Positions 16,900-27,082 are shown, counted from the stretch's first letter. The stretch is DNA of 64,000 nucleotides from Citromicrobium bathyomarinum (GCF_021021475.1 NZ_JAINWL010000001.1:682001-746000); one strand, 5' to 3'. Program-made: numbers and translations. Notes: generated from the letters alone by a model not told the origin.

Positions 16900-18081
16900 T
16901 TACTCGGCTCCGCTGGTACGGGCAGGCTGCTGCTTGGCGGCGGGCTTCTTGGCGGCGGGCTTGCCGCCCGCGGCCTTGTTGGTGATCTTCACCGGCGCAC
17001 CGGGGCGGATCTTCTGCAGATTGCTGACGATCACCTTGTCGCCGGGCTTGAGCCCGCTTTCGATGATCCAGTTGCCGTCGACCATCGCGCCCAGCTGGAC
17101 GGGGCGCACGGTCGCCTGACCCTCGCCATTGACCACGAACACGCTTCCGCCATCCTCGGTCAGCGAAACCGCGCGCTGCGGCACGACCAGCCCGTCGGGC
17201 ACCTGACCGGCATAGATCTGCGCACGCACGAATTCACCGGGCAGCAGCAGCCGGTCGGGATTGGGGAATTCGGCGCGCAGTTCGACCGTACCGGTCTCCT
17301 GGTCGACCGAGAAGGCAAGGAAGTCGATATAGCCGGGAATGGGGTATTCGGTCCCGTCGGAGAAGGTCAGGCGTACTTCGACCCGATCATTGTCGTCCAG
17401 ATCGACCTGCCCGCCGGTGATTGCCCGACGCAGCTTGAGCACCTCGCTCGCGGCCTGAGCGAAGCTGACATAGACCGGCGAGATCTGCTCGATCCGCGTC
17501 ATCAGCGTGCCCTCGCCCTGGCTGACCAGCGCACCTTCGGTCACCTGCGCCCGGCCCGCCCGGCCGGAGATCGGCGCGCGCACGGTGGTGTAACCGAGCT
17601 GGAGCGAGGATGATTCGAGCTGGGCGCGGATCTGCGCGACATTGGCATCGGCCTCACGCGCGGCGGCCAGTGCGGCGTCGTATTCCTGCCCGCTGATCGC
17701 GTTCTCTTCCACCAGCGGACGATAGCGTTCGACCACCGCACGCGCATTGGCTGCGGTCGCCCGTGCGCGGGTCAGCGCGGCCTGGGTCTGCGCATAGCTC
17801 GCGCGCAGTTCACGCGGGTCGATGCGGAACAGCGGCTGGCCGGCGCGCACGTCCGTCCCTTCCTCATACAACCGCTGCTGCACGATCCCGGTAACCCGCG
17901 CGCGCACCTCTGCCGTGCGGACCGGTTCGACCCGGCCGGGCAGTTCGATGACGTTGGGGATGCTCTGGCGCTTCACGGTGATCGTCTGGACCGGGACCGC
18001 CTGGGGCGCGGGCGCTTCTTCGTTAGAGGAGCATGCGGTGAGCATGAAGCAGGCCGCCAGGCCCGCGAGGATCGGCTTCAT
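16900..18081 (-). CDS. RND efflux periplasmic adaptor (membrane fusion protein), lipoprotein
   Basis: A 393-residue membrane fusion protein with lipobox LTAC (Cys17), a barrel-sandwich lipoyl domain interrupted by an alpha hairpin, a beta-barrel domain and a Lys/Ala-rich C-terminal tail. It bridges the pump and outer membrane channel encoded after it. It is the first gene of the operon, 120 bp from the divergent TetR gene with a palindrome between them, so it is the probable target of that repressor. Confidence 0.94.
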   Translation of the reverse strand: MKPILAGLAACFMLTACSSNEEAPAPQAVPVQTITVKRQSIPNVIELPGRVEPVRTAEVRARVTGIVQQRLYEEGTDVRAGQPLFRIDPRELRASYAQTQAALTRARATAANARAVVERYRPLVEENAISGQEYDAALAAAREADANVAQIRAQLESSSLQLGYTTVRAPISGRAGRAQVTEGALVSQGEGTLMTRIEQISPVYVSFAQAASEVLKLRRAITGGQVDLDDNDRVEVRLTFSDGTEYPIPGYIDFLAFSVDQETGTVELRAEFPNPDRLLLPGEFVRAQIYAGQVPDGLVVPQRAVSLTEDGGSVFVVNGEGQATVRPVQLGAMVDGNWIIESGLKPGDKVIVSNLQKIRPGAPVKITNKAAGGKPAAKKPAAKQQPARTSGAE

Positions 18082-18126
18082 GGGGGGAACGCCTTCTTAC
18101 TTAGTCAGCTTTTGTGCAGGTGCGAA

Positions 18127-18146
18127 GGTGTAATAGTGATTACACC
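18127..18146. promoter_or_regulatory. Palindromic operator between efflux operon and TetR gene
   Basis: GGTGTAAT at 18127-18134 and ATTACACC at 18139-18146 are perfect inverted 8-mers separated by 4 bp, in the 120 bp divergent gap. The size and position match TetR-family operators of autoregulated efflux systems. The element lies 46-65 bp upstream of the adaptor start. Confidence 0.65.
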
Positions 18147-18201
18147 CTTGCAACGCAACCCGCCTTGCTAGAGTTTTGAGCGCGGAGGCCAAAAGCTTGA
18201 A

Positions 18202-18822
18202 ATGACGACCTGTGTTAGCGATTTCTGCCGTCTGGACCGCCGCAAGCGGGCGATCGTCGATGCTGCGCGTACGCTTTTCATCGAGCAAGGTTACGAGCGT
18301 ACGACCGTGGGCGATATCGTCGAGAAGGCCGGAGGCTCGCTGTCAACCGTATACAAGGTTTTCGGCAGCAAGGACGGACTGCTTGAAGCGGTGGTGTTCG
18401 AAAAAGCCGGTTCGGGCGAGGCGATCATCAATCGCACCATGTCGCAAGGTGGCTCACCCGCTGCGGTTCTGCATCGGCTGACGGAGGAACTGCGGGCGTA
18501 CTTCCTCGACCCGGAAATGGTCGCACTGGTGCGTATCGTGATCTCGCGGAGCATCGAAGACCGGAATTTTGCGCAACTCTTCTACGAACGTACCGCCACC
18601 CGCACCGACCGCGCGCTGGCGCGGATGTTCGCCCAGTGGCAGCAGGATGGGGTGGAGATGGTCGGCGATCCGGAGATGCTGGCCGAGATCTTCCTGGATC
18701 TGATCGTGAGCGATCCTCACGTCGAGGCCATTCTCCACGGCAGCGAGCGGACCCATTCGCCCGAACGGGTCCGCGCCAGGACCGAGTTTTTCCTCGCCGG
18801 AACCAACCTGGCGGATCGCTGA
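18202..18822 (+). CDS. TetR/AcrR-family repressor, probable regulator of the RND operon
   Basis: A 206-residue TetR-family regulator. The N-terminal DNA-binding domain has the typical pattern with a recognition helix in STVYKVFGSKDGLLEAV (about 50-66). The C-terminal ligand-binding domain resembles the AcrR-type C-terminal family often paired with efflux pumps. It is divergent from an adaptor-pump-channel operon with a palindrome between them, so repression of that operon and of itself, relieved by a pump substrate, is the likely role. The ligand is unknown. Confidence 0.9.
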   Translation: MTTCVSDFCRLDRRKRAIVDAARTLFIEQGYERTTVGDIVEKAGGSLSTVYKVFGSKDGLLEAVVFEKAGSGEAIINRTMSQGGSPAAVLHRLTEELRAYFLDPEMVALVRIVISRSIEDRNFAQLFYERTATRTDRALARMFAQWQQDGVEMVGDPEMLAEIFLDLIVSDPHVEAILHGSERTHSPERVRARTEFFLAGTNLADR

Positions 18823-18850
18823 GCCCCCCGCCCGGCGCGCGCCGCGATAA

Positions 18851-19477
18851 CTACATCCGTTCGATCCGGTAGGACCGGGCCATCAGGCTCTCCGCCCCGC
18901 AGCTTTGCGCCCGGCATACGCAGCGCGGGTCCACCAGCCGTTTGTACAGTCGTTCAAACACGGCGGCGTACCAGGCGAACAATGTCGGCTGCGGCGCGAT
19001 CGAATCGTCCGCCTGGCGGCGATCGATCGTGAAGCCCCAGCTCCCATCGCTCGCGAACCGGCCCGCGCCCACGAAGGTCCACGCATGGCGACGAATCGCG
19101 GTCATCAGCAGTGACGCGGCGACCCACGCCGGGCTCAGCTCCAGCAGCCGCACCGCCGGCCGGGGAATGCGATGGGCGATGATGTAGTCCGCCGTCCTGC
19201 GCCCCGCCTCCTCCGCGATCCCGAAGCACGCAACCGGATCCCACACCGCCATCCAGCGATGCAGCCGCAGCGCCTCTATCTCGGGAATCATGCAGGTGCC
19301 GCCCGGCACGGCGTCGATCTGCGCATGCGCGAGTACGGTGTCGCAGGCGACCGGCCCGAAATCCTCGCGCATCACCTCGGCCAGGTGGATCACCGCGTGC
19401 GGGCCGATCAGCGCGGGAGCCGCCTCGTCGGCAAGCCCGGCGGCGTCCCGCGCGGCCAGGGCCGACTCAGGGGACAT
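18851..19477 (-). CDS. bchJ: Bacteriochlorophyll 4-vinyl reductase family protein (V4R domain)
   Basis: A 208-residue protein matching BchJ, a small V4R-domain protein of bacteriochlorophyll synthesis encoded next to bchE in phototrophic Proteobacteria. It was named for reduction of the 8-vinyl group, but its exact biochemical role is debated and it may act as an accessory protein binding the pigment intermediate. Visible features are the V4R core (about 95-190) and a C-terminal cysteine cluster, CVCRAQSC. It overlaps the bchE stop by 11 bp, so it is translationally coupled and under the same FNR-type promoter. Confidence 0.82.
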   Translation of the reverse strand: MSPESALAARDAAGLADEAAPALIGPHAVIHLAEVMREDFGPVACDTVLAHAQIDAVPGGTCMIPEIEALRLHRWMAVWDPVACFGIAEEAGRRTADYIIAHRIPRPAVRLLELSPAWVAASLLMTAIRRHAWTFVGAGRFASDGSWGFTIDRRQADDSIAPQPTLFAWYAAVFERLYKRLVDPRCVCRAQSCGAESLMARSYRIERM

Positions 19478-21092
19478 CGATCCGGTCCGGGTGGCGTTCG
19501 GCAGCGCGGCTTTCGCCCCGCTCCTTCATCTGCTTTCGCACCGCTTCACGCCGGGCGGCGGCCTGCGCAGCGCGATCGGCACTGCTCTGCCAGTCGGTCG
19601 CCGCATCGGCCGCAGCCTCGCGGCTCTCGTCGAAGTGCCAGTCGACCTTCTTGCGCGTCTGCGGGCCCCAGTACCCCGCCTTGCCCAAATCGTAGAAGCT
19701 GCGTTTGAAGCCCGCGCGCAGGAAGGCGTAGAGGCAGCCGAGCAGATAGCGCCGCCGAAAGCCCGTCCCGCGCCAGGGATAGTGGAACAGCGCCTTTTGC
19801 ATGTAGAACCGGCGGTAGTTCTTCATCACTCCGTTGAGCAGCTCGCCCCGCTCCATCGCGGCGGGCTTCATGATCGGGGTGACGAAATTGTACTTGCTGA
19901 AATCGTGGATCTCGACCTGGTCCTTGATCTCCTCGAACAGCGGCGTGAACGGCCAGGGCGTGTACATCGCCCAGTTGGCGAGGTCGGGCTGCCAGTCCCA
20001 CGCCATCTTGTAGGTTTCTTCGAGAGTCTCGGGGGTCTCGTTATCCAGCCCGACGATGAACTGCGCCTCGACGAAGATGTCCGCCTCGCGCAGCAGGCGG
20101 ATCGCCTGCTTGTTCTCCTCGACCTTGGTTTCCTTGTTGAACCGGTCGAGCTTCATCTGCGCGGCGGCTTCGGTGCCCAGGCTGACATGGACCAGCCCCG
20201 CCTTGCGATAGAACGCCAGCAATTCGCGGTCGCGATAGATGTCGGTGACGCGGGTGTTGATCCCCCACTTGACCTTTTCGGGCAGGCCGCGGTCGATCAG
20301 CTCCTGGCAGAACTCGATGAATTTCTTGCGGTTGATGGTCGGTTCCTCGTCCGCGAGGATGAAGAAACCGACGCCGTGCTTCTCGTGCAGCTGCTCGATC
20401 TCGTCGACCACGTCCTTGGGGTCGCGAATCCGGTAATCGCGCCAGAACTTCCACTGCGAGCAGAACGAGCAGGTGAATGGACACCCGCGCGCGAGATTGG
20501 GAATCGCAACGCGGGTGCCCAAGGGCAGATATTTGTACAAATTCCAGTCGAGCACATCCCAGTCGGGGGTCAGCGTGCTCATGTCCTTCACCGTATCGGC
20601 GGCCGGTGTCGCGACGATTCGCTCTCCGTCGCGGAAGGCGAGCCCTTTGATACCTTCGCGATCCTGCCGCCAGCGACCGTCGCGGATGGCGCCGAACAGG
20701 TCGAGCGCGATCTCCTCGCCCTCCCCGCGCACGATCACGTCGATATGCGGGGCCTCGGTCAGCACCTGCCGGTACATGAAGGTCGCGTGTACGCCACCGA
20801 GCACGCGCACCGCGTCGGGGATCGTGAGCGCGGCAAGCTCCAGCACGCGCTCGGCAGCGTAGATGGATGGGGTGATCGCGGTGGTGCCGACGACGTCGGG
20901 CTGCAGCTGCGCCATGCGGCGGGCAAGCTCCTCGTCGTCGACCTCTTCGGTCATCGCGTCGATGAAGTGGATGTCGGTGAAACCCGCGCGCTTCAGCGGG
21001 CCGGAGAGATAGGCGACCCAGGCCGGCGGCCAGGTGCCGGCAATCTCGGCCCCGCCCGATCTGTAGTTCGGATGGACGAACAGAATTCTCAC
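19467..21092 (-). CDS. bchE: Mg-protoporphyrin IX monomethyl ester anaerobic oxidative cyclase
   Basis: A 541-residue B12-binding radical SAM enzyme that makes the isocyclic fifth ring of (bacterio)chlorophyll without oxygen, using a water-derived oxygen atom. The N-terminal cobalamin-binding domain (about 1-150) is followed by a radical SAM domain with Cys204, Cys208 and Cys211 in GCPFTCSFC, and a long C-terminal extension. The GTG at 21092 follows a GGGGAG ribosome site and gives the conserved start [10 protein letters not shown]; the longer frame upstream lacks support. A perfect FNR box lies 73 bp upstream. Only this cyclase and bchJ are present here; the rest of the photosynthesis genes must be elsewhere. 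Confidence 0.93.
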   Translation of the reverse strand: MRILFVHPNYRSGGAEIAGTWPPAWVAYLSGPLKRAGFTDIHFIDAMTEEVDDEELARRMAQLQPDVVGTTAITPSIYAAERVLELAALTIPDAVRVLGGVHATFMYRQVLTEAPHIDVIVRGEGEEIALDLFGAIRDGRWRQDREGIKGLAFRDGERIVATPAADTVKDMSTLTPDWDVLDWNLYKYLPLGTRVAIPNLARGCPFTCSFCSQWKFWRDYRIRDPKDVVDEIEQLHEKHGVGFFILADEEPTINRKKFIEFCQELIDRGLPEKVKWGINTRVTDIYRDRELLAFYRKAGLVHVSLGTEAAAQMKLDRFNKETKVEENKQAIRLLREADIFVEAQFIVGLDNETPETLEETYKMAWDWQPDLANWAMYTPWPFTPLFEEIKDQVEIHDFSKYNFVTPIMKPAAMERGELLNGVMKNYRRFYMQKALFHYPWRGTGFRRRYLLGCLYAFLRAGFKRSFYDLGKAGYWGPQTRKKVDWHFDESREAAADAATDWQSSADRAAQAAARREAVRKQMKERGESRAAERHPDRIDVP

Positions 21093-21165
21093 CGGCACTC
21101 TCCCCTGCGCACGCTCTGATGGCTGCGACCCGGGGCCACCATCGGCTCCGCTGGGCACAGGGGCA

Positions 21166-21179
21166 TTGATCCAGATCAA
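21166..21179. promoter_or_regulatory. FNR box between bchE and Crp/Fnr gene
   Basis: TTGATCCAGATCAA is a perfect TTGAT-N4-ATCAA dyad in the 141 bp divergent gap, 73 bp from the bchE GTG and 54 bp from the regulator ATG. It can serve both genes and suggests induction of bchE-bchJ at low oxygen. Confidence 0.8.
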
Positions 21180-21233
21180 GGCAGCGCGGCGTGCCTGCGG
21201 CTAGTCCGATTCCCAAGAGGAAAGGACTACCCC

Positions 21234-21932
21234 ATGAACTTCCCCGACCTGTTCGACGCATTCGACGCCGCCGTGCTGCCCCCGGGGCTACCCGATGCGG
21301 TGATCCTGCGGCTGCGCCACGACACTGTCGCAAGGGAGCTGGCGGCAGGCGAGCAGCTCGATCTCGATCCCGCGCGGGCATACTTCGCCTTTCTGGGCGC
21401 AGGTGCATGCAAGCTGGCAGCCTTCGTTTCCAGCGCGCGCGAGCAGATCGTCAGCTTCCATTTCACCGGCGACGTCGTCCACGTGCCCGCGCAGGGCCGT
21501 TACGGCTTCACGCTGACCGCGCTGACCGACGCGCAACTGCTGGTGATCCCGGCGGAAAGCCTGAACCGCTCCGGCCCGGATAGCTGCGGCATGCTGCGGC
21601 TTGCCTCGCGCGAGACGGAGAATGCACTGGCGCGCAGCCGGGAAACCTCGATCATCCTCGGTCGACGCTCCGCACAGGAGCGGGTGGCATCCTTCATCCT
21701 CGCCATCTGGGACCGGCTTGGCGCGGATTCGCGAGGCGAGGGGTGGATCGACCTGCCGATGTCGCGCGGCGAGATCGCGGACAGCCTGGGCCTGACCATC
21801 GAAACCGTCAGCCGCCAGTTCAGCGAGCTGCGCGATCTCGGCCTGATCGAGACCGAGGGGCGATCCGCCCTGCGGGTGATCGACCTGCCCGGCCTGTCGC
21901 GCTGCGCGGGACAACTGCCGGTCGCGGCATAA
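21234..21932 (+). CDS. Crp/Fnr-family regulator without N-terminal Fe-S cysteines
   Basis: A 232-residue Crp/Fnr-family regulator with a cyclic-nucleotide-binding-like sensor domain (about 20-130), a dimerisation helix and a winged helix whose recognition segment contains ETVSRQ, the FNR-type E-x-x-S-R that reads TTGAT half-sites. Unlike FnrL at 32946-33662 it has no N-terminal cysteine cluster; its cysteines are at about 59, 118 and near the C-terminus. It is thus more like FixK/NnrR-type proteins or a protein sensing another signal. It sits between two FNR boxes, facing bchE and followed by ccoN. It has a strong AGAGGAAAGGA ribosome site. Confidence 0.88.
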   Translation: MNFPDLFDAFDAAVLPPGLPDAVILRLRHDTVARELAAGEQLDLDPARAYFAFLGAGACKLAAFVSSAREQIVSFHFTGDVVHVPAQGRYGFTLTALTDAQLLVIPAESLNRSGPDSCGMLRLASRETENALARSRETSIILGRRSAQERVASFILAIWDRLGADSRGEGWIDLPMSRGEIADSLGLTIETVSRQFSELRDLGLIETEGRSALRVIDLPGLSRCAGQLPVAA

Positions 21933-21942
21933 TTTCACGAAA

Positions 21943-21956
21943 TTGATCTCGATCAA
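21943..21956 (+). promoter_or_regulatory. FNR box upstream of ccoN
   Basis: TTGATCTCGATCAA is a perfect FNR dyad starting 10 bp after the Crp/Fnr stop codon and ending 52 bp before the ccoN ATG, a spacing that fits class II activation of the cbb3 oxidase operon under low oxygen. Confidence 0.82.
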
Positions 21957-22008
21957 TGCGTTCAAATCCGGGCGGTCCTAACCGGCCCGCAAACGGAAGG
22001 GGCAATTA

Positions 22009-23697
22009 ATGCAAATTGAGGCAGCACTCGCGAGGGCCGGACTGTGGTTCGTCCTTCTCCTCCTGTCATTGGCCGTGGCAGTCTCCGCCAAGGACGCCGG
22101 TTTTGCCGCGCACGCGGTGATCATCGGGATCGTCTCGTTCGCGATGATCTGGATAACCGCGGGCCGGTTCGATCCGGTCGGCGGCGGTCGCACGTTCTTC
22201 AAGATGCCCGACTCGCCGTCTCAATATGACGACGAGATCGTGCGCTGGGGTGCGATCGCAACGATGTTCTGGGGCGTTGTCGGCCTGCTCGCAGGCGTGT
22301 TCATCGCCTCGCAAATGGCCTTCCCCTGGCTCAACGTCGAACCCTACCTCAATTTCGGACGGCTGCGCCCGCTGCACACCTCGGCGGTGATCTTCGCCTT
22401 CGGCGGCAACGCACTGCTGGCGACCAGCTTCTACGTCGTCCAGCGCACCTGCCGCACGCAGCTGGCGCTGCCCAGCCTCGCCCGGTTCGTGTTCTGGGGC
22501 TACCAGCTGTTCATCGTGCTCGCCGCGACCGGCTACCTGCTGGGTGTCACCCAGTCGAAGGAATATGCCGAGCCGGAATGGTACGTCGACCTGTGGCTGA
22601 CGATCGTGTGGGTCGCCTATCTCGCGGTGTTCGTCGCCACGCTGCTCAAGCGCAACGAACCGCACATCTACGTCGCCAACTGGTTCTACCTCGCCTTCAT
22701 CGTGACCATCGCGATGCTGCACGTGGTCAACAACCTCGCAGTGCCGATCAGCTTCCTGGGTTCGCGCAGCTACAGCGCCTTCTCGGGCGTGCAGGATGCG
22801 CTGACCCAGTGGTGGTACGGCCATAACGCGGTCGGATTCTTCCTCACCGCGGGCTTCCTCGCGATGATGTACTACTTCGTGCCCAAGCAGGCCGAACGTC
22901 CGATCTACAGCTATCGCCTGTCGATCATCCACTTCTGGTCGCTGATCTTCCTCTACATCTGGGCGGGTCCGCACCACCTCCACTACACCGCGCTGCCCGA
23001 CTGGGCGCAGACGCTGGGGATGGTGTTCTCGATCATGCTGTGGATGCCCAGCTGGGGCGGGATGATCAACGGCCTGATGACCCTCAACGGGGCATGGGAC
23101 AAGGTCCGCACCGATCCGATCATCCGCATGATGGTGATGGCGCTCGCCTTCTACGGGATGAGCACCTTCGAAGGCCCGATGCTGTCGATCAAGAGCGTCA
23201 ACAGCCTGTCGCACTACACCGACTGGACCATCGGCCACGTCCACTCCGGCGCGCTGGGATGGAACGGGATGATCACCTTCGCCTGCCTGTACTACCTGTT
23301 CCCGCGGCTCTGGGGTCGTGAGCGGATGTACAGCCTGCGGATGATCAACTGGCACTTCTGGCTCGCGACGCTGGGGATCGTCTTCTACGCCGCCAGCATG
23401 TGGGTGGCGGGCATCACCCAGGGCCTGATGTGGCGCGAATACGGGCCCGACGGCTACCTGGTGAACAGCTTCGCCGACACGGTCGCCGCGCTCCATCCGA
23501 TGTTCATCATGCGGATGACCGGCGGGCTGCTGTACCTCTCGGGTGCACTGGTGATGAGCTACAACGTCTGGATGACGCTGGCAGGCAAGCTGCGCGACGA
23601 AGCGCCGATGACCAGCCCCAGCTACGACCCCGCCAAAGACAAGCCAATCGTCGGATCGCGGCCCGCCGCCCATCCCGACAGCGTGCCGGCCGAATAG
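22009..23697 (+). CDS. ccoN: cbb3-type cytochrome c oxidase subunit I
   Basis: A 562-residue catalytic subunit of the high-affinity cbb3 terminal oxidase, which reduces oxygen at a heme b3-CuB site and pumps protons across the inner membrane. Heme and copper histidine motifs are visible ([36 protein letters not shown]), as is the long N-terminal extra membrane region typical of proteobacterial CcoN. It opens the ccoNOQP-ccoGHIS run with an FNR box upstream, and AAGGGGCAATTA before the ATG provides the ribosome site. Confidence 0.98.
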   Translation: MQIEAALARAGLWFVLLLLSLAVAVSAKDAGFAAHAVIIGIVSFAMIWITAGRFDPVGGGRTFFKMPDSPSQYDDEIVRWGAIATMFWGVVGLLAGVFIASQMAFPWLNVEPYLNFGRLRPLHTSAVIFAFGGNALLATSFYVVQRTCRTQLALPSLARFVFWGYQLFIVLAATGYLLGVTQSKEYAEPEWYVDLWLTIVWVAYLAVFVATLLKRNEPHIYVANWFYLAFIVTIAMLHVVNNLAVPISFLGSRSYSAFSGVQDALTQWWYGHNAVGFFLTAGFLAMMYYFVPKQAERPIYSYRLSIIHFWSLIFLYIWAGPHHLHYTALPDWAQTLGMVFSIMLWMPSWGGMINGLMTLNGAWDKVRTDPIIRMMVMALAFYGMSTFEGPMLSIKSVNSLSHYTDWTIGHVHSGALGWNGMITFACLYYLFPRLWGRERMYSLRMINWHFWLATLGIVFYAASMWVAGITQGLMWREYGPDGYLVNSFADTVAALHPMFIMRMTGGLLYLSGALVMSYNVWMTLAGKLRDEAPMTSPSYDPAKDKPIVGSRPAAHPDSVPAE

Positions 23698-23706
23698 GAA
23701 CCTGCG

Positions 23707-24453
23707 ATGAGCCTGACCGAAAAACACAAGAAGCTGGAACGCAACATCACGCTGCTCGCCGTGGCTACCTTCGTGACGGTGGCGATCGGCGGGGTGGTGG
23801 AGATCGCACCGCTCTTCTGGATCGACAACACGATCGAGGAAGTCGACGGCGTGCGCCCCTACAGCCCGCTCGAACAGGCGGGGCGCGACATCTACATCCG
23901 CGAAGGGTGCTATTCGTGCCACAGCCAGATGATCCGCCCCTTCCGCGACGAGGTGGAGCGCTACGGCCACTACAGCCTCGCGGCGGAAAGCATGTACGAC
24001 CACCCCTTCCAGTGGGGGTCGAAGCGGACCGGGCCGGATCTCGCCCGCGTGGGTGGCCGCTATTCGGACGAATGGCACATCCAACACCTGGAGAACCCGC
24101 AGAGCGTGGTGCCCGAGAGCATCATGCCCAAATACGGCTTCCTGAAAGAGCGTGACCTCAAGGTCGCCGATGCGAAGGCGATGCTCAAGGCGCTCAAGAC
24201 GGTCGGCGTGCCCTATAGCGACCGCGATCTGGAGCAGGCCGAGGCCGATCTCTACGCGCAGGCCGATCCCGACATTGCCGCGGGCGACCTGGCAGAGCGC
24301 TATCCCAAGGCGCAGATCCGCGACTTCGACGGCAACCCCGAACGGGTGACCGAGATGGATGCGCTGATCGCCTATCTCCAGATGCTCGGCACGCTGGTCG
24401 ATTTCGAAAGCGCCGCACCGTTCGAAGAGCTCGCTCAGGAGAAAGGCCGATGA
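23707..24453 (+). CDS. ccoO: cbb3-type cytochrome c oxidase subunit II (monoheme cytochrome c)
   Basis: A 248-residue membrane-anchored cytochrome c: an N-terminal membrane helix (about 13-38) and a periplasmic domain with one heme c motif, CYSCH (Cys68, Cys71, His72), plus a distal methionine region. It passes electrons from CcoP to CcoN. It starts 10 bp after ccoN, and its stop overlaps the ccoQ start (ATGA). Confidence 0.97.
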   Translation: MSLTEKHKKLERNITLLAVATFVTVAIGGVVEIAPLFWIDNTIEEVDGVRPYSPLEQAGRDIYIREGCYSCHSQMIRPFRDEVERYGHYSLAAESMYDHPFQWGSKRTGPDLARVGGRYSDEWHIQHLENPQSVVPESIMPKYGFLKERDLKVADAKAMLKALKTVGVPYSDRDLEQAEADLYAQADPDIAAGDLAERYPKAQIRDFDGNPERVTEMDALIAYLQMLGTLVDFESAAPFEELAQEKGR

Positions 24454-24614
24454 CCTTCTACGAAGAGCTGCGTCACTTCGCCGACAGCTTCGGCCTGATG
24501 GCCATGCTGCTGTTCTACCTTCTCCTGTGCCTGTGGCCGTTCCGGCCCGGCGCCAAGCGCCGCATCAACAAGGCAGCCCATTCGATTTTCGAGGATCAGA
24601 CCGATGGCAAATAA
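24450..24614 (+). CDS. ccoQ: cbb3 oxidase small subunit (CcoQ/FixQ)
   Basis: A 54-residue single-pass membrane protein: a short N-terminus, one membrane helix (about 15-31) and a basic cytoplasmic tail with RPGAKRRIN. Size, topology and position between ccoO and ccoP identify CcoQ, which stabilises the assembled oxidase. It overlaps ccoO by 4 bp and ccoP by 11 bp. Confidence 0.93.
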   Translation: MTFYEELRHFADSFGLMAMLLFYLLLCLWPFRPGAKRRINKAAHSIFEDQTDGK

Positions 24615-25509
24615 GCGCATCGACGAACCCACCGGCACCGAAACCGTCGGCCATGAGTGGGACGGTATCGAGGAGCTTAACACGCCCCTGCCCCGCTGGT
24701 GGCTGTGGACCTTCTACCTCACGATCATCTTCGCGATCGTCTACGTCATCCTCTATCCGGCATGGCCGATGGTCGACAAGGCGACCGAGGGCGTGCTCGG
24801 CTGGTCGAGCCGCGGCCAGCTGGCCGAAAAGATGAGCGCTGCCGAAATGGCCCAGCAGGGCTTCCGCGATCAACTGGCGAATATCCCGATCGAACGCCTG
24901 CCGGACGACAGCGCGCTGATGGCGCGCGCGGTTGCGGGCGGACAGGCGGCCTTCAAGGTCCATTGCACCCAGTGCCACGGCTCGGGCGGTGCGGGCGACC
25001 AGCAGCTGGGCTACCCCAACCTCAACGACGATGCCTGGCTGTGGGGCGGTGACCTGAAGGCGATCGAGTACACGATCACCCACGGGATTCGCTGGCCGGA
25101 CGACGACGAGACCCGCTTCAGCCAGATGCCTCCGTTCGAAGGCGCGCTGGACGATGCCCAGATCAATGCAGTGATCGACCACGTCCTCTCGCTCAGCGGC
25201 AAGGCCCAGCCCAACGCCGCCGGAGCGCAGATCTTCGGCGATAACTGCGCCGCCTGCCACGGCCCGCAGGGTAAGGGCGGACGCGATGTGGGCGCGCCGA
25301 ACCTGAGCGATGCGATCTGGCTGCGCGGCAGCGAACGCTCGGCCCTGCAGCGTCAGATCCTCAATCCTCGCATGGGCGTGATGCCCGCCTGGGGCGAAAG
25401 GCTCGATCCGGTGACGATCAAGATGCTCGCCGCCTATGTCCATTCGCTCGGGGGAGGCGAAGACTTCGTAGAGGTCGCGGAAGATCCCGAGGTGGAGGTC
25501 GATGAATAG
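24604..25509 (+). CDS. ccoP: cbb3-type cytochrome c oxidase subunit III (diheme cytochrome c)
   Basis: A 301-residue diheme cytochrome c. An N-terminal membrane helix (about 32-54) precedes two cytochrome c domains with motifs CTQCH (Cys121, Cys124, His125) and CAACH (Cys215, Cys218, His219). It is the electron entry point of the oxidase, accepting electrons from soluble or membrane cytochrome c. It overlaps ccoQ upstream and ccoG downstream, so the run is translationally coupled. Confidence 0.97.
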   Translation: MANKRIDEPTGTETVGHEWDGIEELNTPLPRWWLWTFYLTIIFAIVYVILYPAWPMVDKATEGVLGWSSRGQLAEKMSAAEMAQQGFRDQLANIPIERLPDDSALMARAVAGGQAAFKVHCTQCHGSGGAGDQQLGYPNLNDDAWLWGGDLKAIEYTITHGIRWPDDDETRFSQMPPFEGALDDAQINAVIDHVLSLSGKAQPNAAGAQIFGDNCAACHGPQGKGGRDVGAPNLSDAIWLRGSERSALQRQILNPRMGVMPAWGERLDPVTIKMLAAYVHSLGGGEDFVEVAEDPEVEVDE

Positions 25510-27082
25510 CCCTGAGAACTCTAACAAGGACCGCGACTGGTCGGTCGTGCTGAAAGACGGGGTCGCCAAGACCAACGAGCCCGTCTCCAGCGCCACCGCC
25601 TCGACCGGAGCGCCCACCCACCGGCACGAACCGCACGAGCCGCCGCGCACGCAGATGCCCGAAAAGCTCTACGAGAAGCGCAAGGCGGTTCATAACAAGC
25701 GGATCGACGGGCCTTTCCGCCGCTTCAAGTGGTTCGTGATGTTCGTCACCCTGGCGATCTATTACGTCACCCCGTGGATCCGCTGGGATCGCGGGCCCTT
25801 CGCGCCCGATCAGGCGGTGCTGGTCGATCTCGCCCATCGCCGCTTCTACATGTTCGGCATCGAAATCTGGCCGCACGAATTCTACTTCGTCGCAGGCCTG
25901 CTCATCATGGCCGGGATCGGCCTGTTCCTGGTTACCAGCGCGGTCGGCCGTGCATGGTGCGGTTATGCCTGTCCGCAGACCGTGTGGACCGACCTGTTCC
26001 AGCATATCGACCGCTTCGTCGATGGCGACCGCAATGCGCGCGCCCGGCTCGACAAGGCTCCGTGGGGACCGAAGAAGATCGCCCGGCGCGCGTTCAAATG
26101 GTCGATCTACCTCGTCATCAGCCTGGCGACGGGCGGGGCGTGGATTCTCTACTTCGCCGATGCGCCGACGCTGTTTCAGGACTTCTTCACGCTCCAGGCG
26201 CCGATGGTCGCCTACGCGACCGTGGGCATCCTGACGCTGACCACCTTCACGCTGGGCGGCTTCATGCGCGAACAGGTGTGCATCTACATGTGCCCCTGGC
26301 CGCGTATCCAGAGCGCGATGCTCGACGAGAAATCGCTGATCGTCACCTACAAGGACTGGCGCGGAGAGCCACGTGGCAGCCTGAAAAAAGCGAAGAAAGA
26401 CCCCGAGCATTTCGGCGACTGCATCGACTGCAACCAGTGCGTCGCGGTGTGTCCCACGGGGATCGACATCCGCGAGGGGCCGCAGATCGGCTGCATCACC
26501 TGCGCGCTGTGCATCGATGCGTGCGACCGGGTGATGAAGGATATCGGCCGCCCGCGCGGGCTGATCGACTACGCCACGCTGGAGGACTGCCGCGAGGAAG
26601 CGCTGGGCCACCCCGCAAAGCCCGTCTGGAAGACGCTGCTGCGCCCGCGCACCCTGATCTACTTCGGTGTGTGGGGCGCGATCGGTGCCGCCCTGCTGTT
26701 CGCGCTGGGCACGCGCACGCATACCGATCTGACAGTCTCGCCAGACCGCAATCCGCCGTACATGCTGATGAGCGACGGATCGATCCGCAATTCCTACACG
26801 CTGAAGCTGCGCAATATGGAAAGCCGCCCGCGCGAGATGGTGGTCGCGATCGAAGGGCTGCCGGGCGGGAAGATGTGGACCGACACCATCGGCGCCGATG
26901 AAGCCGCGCCCACGCAGAGCTTCAACGTGCCCGCCGACCAGATCCGCACCGTGCGGGCCTATGTCGTCGCACCGAAAGACGCGACCTCGCGCGAGTTCAC
27001 CTTCCGGCTGACCTCGCAGGACGAGCAGCGTGAAACAGACACCGTCGAAACCCGCTTCGACGCACCGGCAGGAGGATCATGA
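25502..27082 (+). CDS. ccoG: Cytochrome c oxidase accessory protein CcoG (RdxA/FixG family)
   Basis: A 526-residue polyferredoxin-like membrane protein needed for cbb3 maturation and implicated in copper reduction for the CuB site. Several membrane segments are followed by cysteine motifs (CGYACPQT, CPWPRIQ) and a two-cluster ferredoxin region (CIDCNQCVAVCP and CITCALCIDACD), then a periplasmic immunoglobulin-like C-terminal domain. It overlaps ccoP by 8 bp and ccoH by 4 bp. Confidence 0.96.
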   Translation: MNSPENSNKDRDWSVVLKDGVAKTNEPVSSATASTGAPTHRHEPHEPPRTQMPEKLYEKRKAVHNKRIDGPFRRFKWFVMFVTLAIYYVTPWIRWDRGPFAPDQAVLVDLAHRRFYMFGIEIWPHEFYFVAGLLIMAGIGLFLVTSAVGRAWCGYACPQTVWTDLFQHIDRFVDGDRNARARLDKAPWGPKKIARRAFKWSIYLVISLATGGAWILYFADAPTLFQDFFTLQAPMVAYATVGILTLTTFTLGGFMREQVCIYMCPWPRIQSAMLDEKSLIVTYKDWRGEPRGSLKKAKKDPEHFGDCIDCNQCVAVCPTGIDIREGPQIGCITCALCIDACDRVMKDIGRPRGLIDYATLEDCREEALGHPAKPVWKTLLRPRTLIYFGVWGAIGAALLFALGTRTHTDLTVSPDRNPPYMLMSDGSIRNSYTLKLRNMESRPREMVVAIEGLPGGKMWTDTIGADEAAPTQSFNVPADQIRTVRAYVVAPKDATSREFTFRLTSQDEQRETDTVETRFDAPAGGS

